A DNA stretch of 64,000 nt from Maritimibacter sp. GTDB taxonomy: Bacteria > Pseudomonadota > Alphaproteobacteria > Rhodobacterales > Rhodobacteraceae. Shown here one piece after another: positions 60,769-64,000 of the stretch. The position numbers were made by a program, and so were the translations under genes. The DNA is taken from positions 62,001-126,000 of the forward strand of contig NZNT01000020.1 in assembly GCA_002695005.1 (NCBI GenBank). Direction: 5' to 3'. How positions within the stretch are numbered: position 1 is the stretch's first letter; every line of letters begins with the position of its first letter. Below the pieces are notes generated by a model. The model searched no databases. It was not told where the DNA came from and was given only the letters and a program-made list of their open reading frames with translations.

Positions 60769-62892
60769 TTATGGTGCGCGGCTCAGGTCGCGGTGCCTGC
60801 GAATCTCGGCCACATCCGTCTCGGCTTCGAGGACGAGCATGACGGCGTGCAGGTGTTCCACGTCCCGCAGGTCGGCATCGACGTAGATACGGAAGTAATC
60901 GGGCTTTCGGTCAACGAAGTGAAGGTCAGAAATATTGGCCTTCTGCTCACCGATCAATGTGCAGATTCGCCCCAACACGCCGGGACCGTTCGCAATGACG
61001 ATATCGAGCGTGACCGAGTGGATCGCCGGATGCTGGCCGGAGTGCCAGTGGACGTCCACCCAGCGCGAGCTGTCTCCGTCCAGCGCCTCGAGTGCGAGGC
61101 AGTCGATGGAATGCACGACGACGCCCTTGCCGCGATAGGTGATGCCGACGATGCGCTCGCCCGGCACCGGCTGGCAGCATTTGGCGATGGTGAAGCTCTG
61201 GCCGGGTTCGAGGCCGATCACCGCGCGGTCGGGGTCGATCTTGCTGCCGCTGTCCTGCGCGTTGGGATAGAGGATGGCGACCACGTCGCGTGCGGCGAGG
61301 TCGGCGGAGCCCAGACGGGCGAGGAGTTCCTCGGCGCTGCCAAGGCTCAATTGCCGCGCGGCGGTGGAGAGCGCCTTGTCGGTGGCCTTGCGCCCGACAT
61401 GATCGAAGGCGACGCGGGCGAGTTCGCGCCCGAGCTTGATGTAGCGCTCCCGGTCTTCTTCGCGCAGGCGGCGGCGGATGGCGGACTTGGCCCGCCCCGT
61501 CACGACGATGTCGAGCCAGGTGCCCTGCGGTGACTGGCCTTCGGCCGTGATGATCTCGACCGACTGCCCGTTCTTGATCCGGGTCCAGAGCGGCACGCGG
61601 ATGTTGTCGACGCGCGCGCCCACGCAGCTGTCGCCGATCCGGGTGTGGATCGCATAGGCGAAGTCGAGCGGTGTTGCCCCGCGTGGCAGTTTCACCACTT
61701 CGCCCTTGGGCGTGAAGCAGAACACCTGATCCTGATACATCTCGAGTTTGACGTTCTCGAGAAATTCGTCGTGATCCTCGGCGTTCTCGAACCGCTCCGT
61801 AAGGGTCGCGATCCATTTCGCGGGGTCGACCGCAAAGGGGTTCTCGGCCCGCACCCCGTCGCGGTAGGACCAGTGGGCGGCGACGCCGGCTTCGGCCACT
61901 TCGTGCATCTGGCGAGTGCGGATCTGGATCTCCACCCGCTTTCCGTCGCGGCCCGATACGGTCGTGTGGATCGAGCGGTAGCCGTTGGATTTCGGCTGGC
62001 TGATGTAGTCCTTGAAGCGCCCCGGCACCGCACGCCACCGCTGGTGGACCGCGCCCAGAACGGAATAACAGTCCGCCTCGCTCCTGGTGATGACCCGGAA
62101 CCCGTAGGTGTCGGAGAGGCGCGAGAACGACTGGTCCTTCTCCTGCATCTTGCGCCAGATCGAATAGGGCTTTTTGGCGCGGCCAAAGACCTCGGCCTCG
62201 ATCCCGACGCGGTCGAGTTCCTTGATGATGTCCTTCGTGATCTTTTCGATCACGTCGCCCGATTCCTTTTGCAGGTGGACGAAGCGCCGGATGATCGACG
62301 CGCGGGCATCGGGATTGAGGACGTGGAAGGCGAGGTCTTCGAGTTCCTCGCGCATCCACTGCATCCCCATCCTGCCAGCGAGCGGCGCAAAGATGTCCAT
62401 CGTTTCGCGGCTTTTCTGCACCTGCTTGTCGAGCCGCATAGCGCGGATCGTGCGCATGTTGTGCAGACGGTCGGCGAGCTTGACGAGAATCACCCGCAGA
62501 TCCTTGGACATTGCCATGAACAGCTTGCGGAAGTTCTCGGCCTGCTTGGTCTCGGTGGAGGAAAGCTGGAGATTGGTCAGCTTGGTGACGCCATCCACAA
62601 GCTCGGCCACGTCGGCCCCGAATTGCTCGGACACCTCCTTGTAGGTCGACCCGGTGTCTTCAATCGTGTCGTGCAGAAGCGCGGTGATGATCGTGGCGTC
62701 GTCGAGCTTCTGCTCGGCGAGGATATGGGCCACGGCGACCGGATGCGTGAAATACGGCTCGCCGGAGTGGCGCAGCTGGCCGTCATGCATGCGCCGCCCA
62801 TATTCGAAGGCGGCGCGAATGAGGTCCGAATTGCTTTTAGGGTTGTAGGCGCGGACCTGCGCGACAAGCTCTTCGGGGTTCAGCTCGGCCAT
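60769..62892 (-). CDS. Bifunctional (p)ppGpp synthetase/hydrolase (Rsh)
   Basis: The long RelA/SpoT homologue that makes and degrades the stringent-response alarmone. The 707-residue protein has the HD hydrolase domain with LLHDTIEDT (73-81), which holds the His-Asp pair and the Glu-Asp pair. The synthetase domain follows with [16 protein letters not shown] and [20 protein letters not shown]. Then come a TGS domain near 390-430 and a C-terminal ACT domain near 625-700. Intact HD residues argue that it can hydrolyse. It follows rpoZ by 18 bp. Confidence 0.95.
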   Translation of the reverse strand: MAELNPEELVAQVRAYNPKSNSDLIRAAFEYGRRMHDGQLRHSGEPYFTHPVAVAHILAEQKLDDATIITALLHDTIEDTGSTYKEVSEQFGADVAELVDGVTKLTNLQLSSTETKQAENFRKLFMAMSKDLRVILVKLADRLHNMRTIRAMRLDKQVQKSRETMDIFAPLAGRMGMQWMREELEDLAFHVLNPDARASIIRRFVHLQKESGDVIEKITKDIIKELDRVGIEAEVFGRAKKPYSIWRKMQEKDQSFSRLSDTYGFRVITRSEADCYSVLGAVHQRWRAVPGRFKDYISQPKSNGYRSIHTTVSGRDGKRVEIQIRTRQMHEVAEAGVAAHWSYRDGVRAENPFAVDPAKWIATLTERFENAEDHDEFLENVKLEMYQDQVFCFTPKGEVVKLPRGATPLDFAYAIHTRIGDSCVGARVDNIRVPLWTRIKNGQSVEIITAEGQSPQGTWLDIVVTGRAKSAIRRRLREEDRERYIKLGRELARVAFDHVGRKATDKALSTAARQLSLGSAEELLARLGSADLAARDVVAILYPNAQDSGSKIDPDRAVIGLEPGQSFTIAKCCQPVPGERIVGITYRGKGVVVHSIDCLALEALDGDSSRWVDVHWHSGQHPAIHSVTLDIVIANGPGVLGRICTLIGEQKANISDLHFVDRKPDYFRIYVDADLRDVEHLHAVMLVLEAETDVAEIRRHRDLSRAP

Positions 62893-62910
62893 GCAGGTGC
62901 GGTCTCAGGG

Positions 62911-63267
62911 TCAGCCTTGGCCCTGGGCCTCCATGAGCGCGCGAAGAAGCTTCTCGTCGGTCATGTCGTCGTCGTCCGGCTTGTCCGGCGTCTCCTGACC
63001 CATCAGCAGCGCCATCTGGTCGTCTTCCGGCTCATCGACTTCGATCTGGGTCTGGTTCGACTCGATCATCCGTTCGGTGAGGTCGTCCGCCGTCTGCGTC
63101 TCGTCCGCGATTTCACGCAGGGCCACGACGGGGTTCTTGTCGTTGTCGCGGTCCACCGTGATCTGGCCGCCGGCAGCGATTTCGCGCGCACGATGGGCGG
63201 CAAGCATCACCAGGTCAAACCTGTTCGGGACTTTGTCAACGCAATCTTCAACCGTCACGCGGGCCAT
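62911..63267 (-). CDS. rpoZ: RNA polymerase omega subunit
   Basis: The smallest core subunit, which stabilises beta-prime and takes part in alarmone binding in some bacteria. The 118-residue protein starts [20 protein letters not shown] and has [13 protein letters not shown]. An acidic C-terminal extension follows, as in alphaproteobacteria. A good promoter is at 63304-63332. It heads the rsh unit. Confidence 0.95.
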   Translation of the reverse strand: MARVTVEDCVDKVPNRFDLVMLAAHRAREIAAGGQITVDRDNDKNPVVALREIADETQTADDLTERMIESNQTQIEVDEPEDDQMALLMGQETPDKPDDDDMTDEKLLRALMEAQGQG

Positions 63268-63303
63268 AGATGGACTCCAATCAATTCGCGGATGTGAAGG
63301 GGC

Positions 63304-63332
63304 TATTTAGGGGCGAAACGGGCCGAACACAA
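63304..63332 (-). promoter_or_regulatory. Promoter of the rpoZ-rsh unit
   Basis: On the minus strand TTGTGT, 17 bp, TAAATA, with the -10 element 36 nt upstream of the rpoZ start. Both hexamers are near consensus and the spacing is ideal. Confidence 0.65.
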
Positions 63333-63376
63333 GCAGATTCGCACCGTTTCTGCCCTAGTTTCTCAGGGTATTTCGG

Positions 63377-63979
63377 CTATCCGTCGGCGCTTTCGACCGG
63401 CGTGACCGCCGCGATGTCGGACGGTGGAAGGTCATCCAGCATGTCCCGGACCGTCCGGCCCGAGAGCGGATGGCGCCAGTCCGGCGCGATATCGGCCATT
63501 GGGACCAGGACAAAAGCGCGGTCCTGCATCCGGGGATGTGGCAGGATCAGCCTGTCTGGCGCGGCGGATTTCTGCCTGTCGGGCGGCAGATGGACCCATT
63601 CACGAAGCGTGGACGGGTCGGGCAGGATAGACTCGCCGATAGCGATGAGGTCCAGATCGAGCGTGCGCGATGTCCAGCGCACCTCTCTCCGGCGATCAAA
63701 ATCGGCCTCAATCTCGTGGAGGCGTGTAAGTAATGCGTTTGGTTTCAAGTCTGTAGCGAGTGCCACCACGGCATTCACCACGTCCGGTTCCGAGCCGGCC
63801 GGCACGAAAGGAGACACAAAGAAGCGACTGGTTCGCACGATCTTGACTGGGCCGTCGTCGAGCGACTTCAGCGCGGCCCGCAGCGTTTCGACCGGCCCCC
63901 CGGCATGTGACGTTGCGTTGCTTCCGAGGCAAACCAGCGCATTATCCCGGCGTAACCCCTCGCCATATGGTTGCGTCAT
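63377..63979 (-). CDS. folK: 2-amino-4-hydroxy-6-hydroxymethyldihydropteridine diphosphokinase
   Basis: FolK transfers diphosphate from ATP to the pterin in folate synthesis. The 200-residue protein has LVCLGSNATSHAGGPVETLR at the start, RFFVSPFVPAG, and the signature RTLDLDLIAIG. It ends with PHPRMQDRAFVLVPMADIAP. The ATG at 63979 is preferred over the TTG at 63988. The 109 bp to rpoZ hold that gene's promoter. Confidence 0.95.
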   Translation of the reverse strand: MTQPYGEGLRRDNALVCLGSNATSHAGGPVETLRAALKSLDDGPVKIVRTSRFFVSPFVPAGSEPDVVNAVVALATDLKPNALLTRLHEIEADFDRRREVRWTSRTLDLDLIAIGESILPDPSTLREWVHLPPDRQKSAAPDRLILPHPRMQDRAFVLVPMADIAPDWRHPLSGRTVRDMLDDLPPSDIAAVTPVESADG

Positions 63980-64000
63980 CCCACCCAATCCCTATGTTGT

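Noticed and set aside
61645-63297. 550-codon open frame antisense to rsh and rpoZ
   Set aside because: Both minus-strand genes have clear motifs; the antisense frame has none.
1-64000. rRNA, tRNA, CRISPR arrays, insertion sequences, prophage
   Set aside because: I looked for cloverleaf-type inverted repeats, regular spaced repeats and transposase or integrase motifs and saw none; nearly every base is covered by the genes and short gaps listed.

Overview
The window is a dense, GC-rich chromosomal segment of an alphaproteobacterium, most likely a marine-type member of the Rhodobacteraceae (order Rhodobacterales). The evidence is the flagellar gene set (flaF, flbT, a DUF1217 protein, a MotE-like protein, FlgJ without a muramidase domain plus a separate SltF-like transglycosylase), CtrA-like boxes, and the conserved order folK, rpoZ, rsh, DUF2062, pdxJ, acpS, lepB, rnc, era, DUF1491. 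I saw no rRNA, tRNA, CRISPR array, insertion sequence or prophage.

Bases 1-11157 hold housekeeping genes: a methyltransferase fragment, DUF2007, polyprenyl diphosphate synthase, an alpha/beta hydrolase, ispE, a TPR protein, ETF-ubiquinone oxidoreductase, greA behind a hairpin leader, an unknown membrane coiled-coil protein, rlmN, an IalB-family protein and serB.

Bases 11218-43208 form one flagellar block of about 32 kb. It encodes hook assembly (flgD, fliK, flgE), rod assembly (flgJ with sltF), a FlgN-like chaperone, flagellin with its post-transcriptional regulators flaF and flbT, DUF1217, the export ATPase fliI, rod, ring and export genes (flgB, flgC, fliE, fliQ, flgF, flgG, flgA, flgH), a FliL-like protein, a FliJ-like coiled coil, flhB, fliR, flhA, a large periplasmic protein, motA, a MotE-like protein, a DUF6468-like protein, fliL, fliF, fliH, fliN, fliP, then flgI, flgL, flgK, flgE and motB. 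fliG, fliM, fliO and fliD are not in the window. Five CtrA-like boxes lie 49-52 nt upstream of fliK, fliI, fliF, flgE and motB, which suggests coordinated control by the cell-cycle regulator CtrA.

Bases 43308-50272 are mixed metabolic and stress genes: a DapB-like reductase with altered catalytic residues, DUF2059, a THUMP rRNA methyltransferase, two small SpoIIAA/STAS-like proteins, GNAT, LysE, 1-Cys peroxiredoxin and an aldehyde dehydrogenase.

Bases 50276-63979 carry the folK to era housekeeping chain on the minus strand. The chain is interrupted at two places. Between pdxJ and acpS lie lysE, a secreted unknown, a LysR regulator and a 46-codon ORF. Between rnc and era lie a nuclease, a DMT exporter, a truncated haemoglobin, DUF6958, a GFA-type protein and a TetR regulator with a clear operator. 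The best candidates for undescribed biology are the periplasmic protein made beside MotE and MotA (a possible MotC counterpart), the second FliL, and the two cargo insertions with their own regulators.
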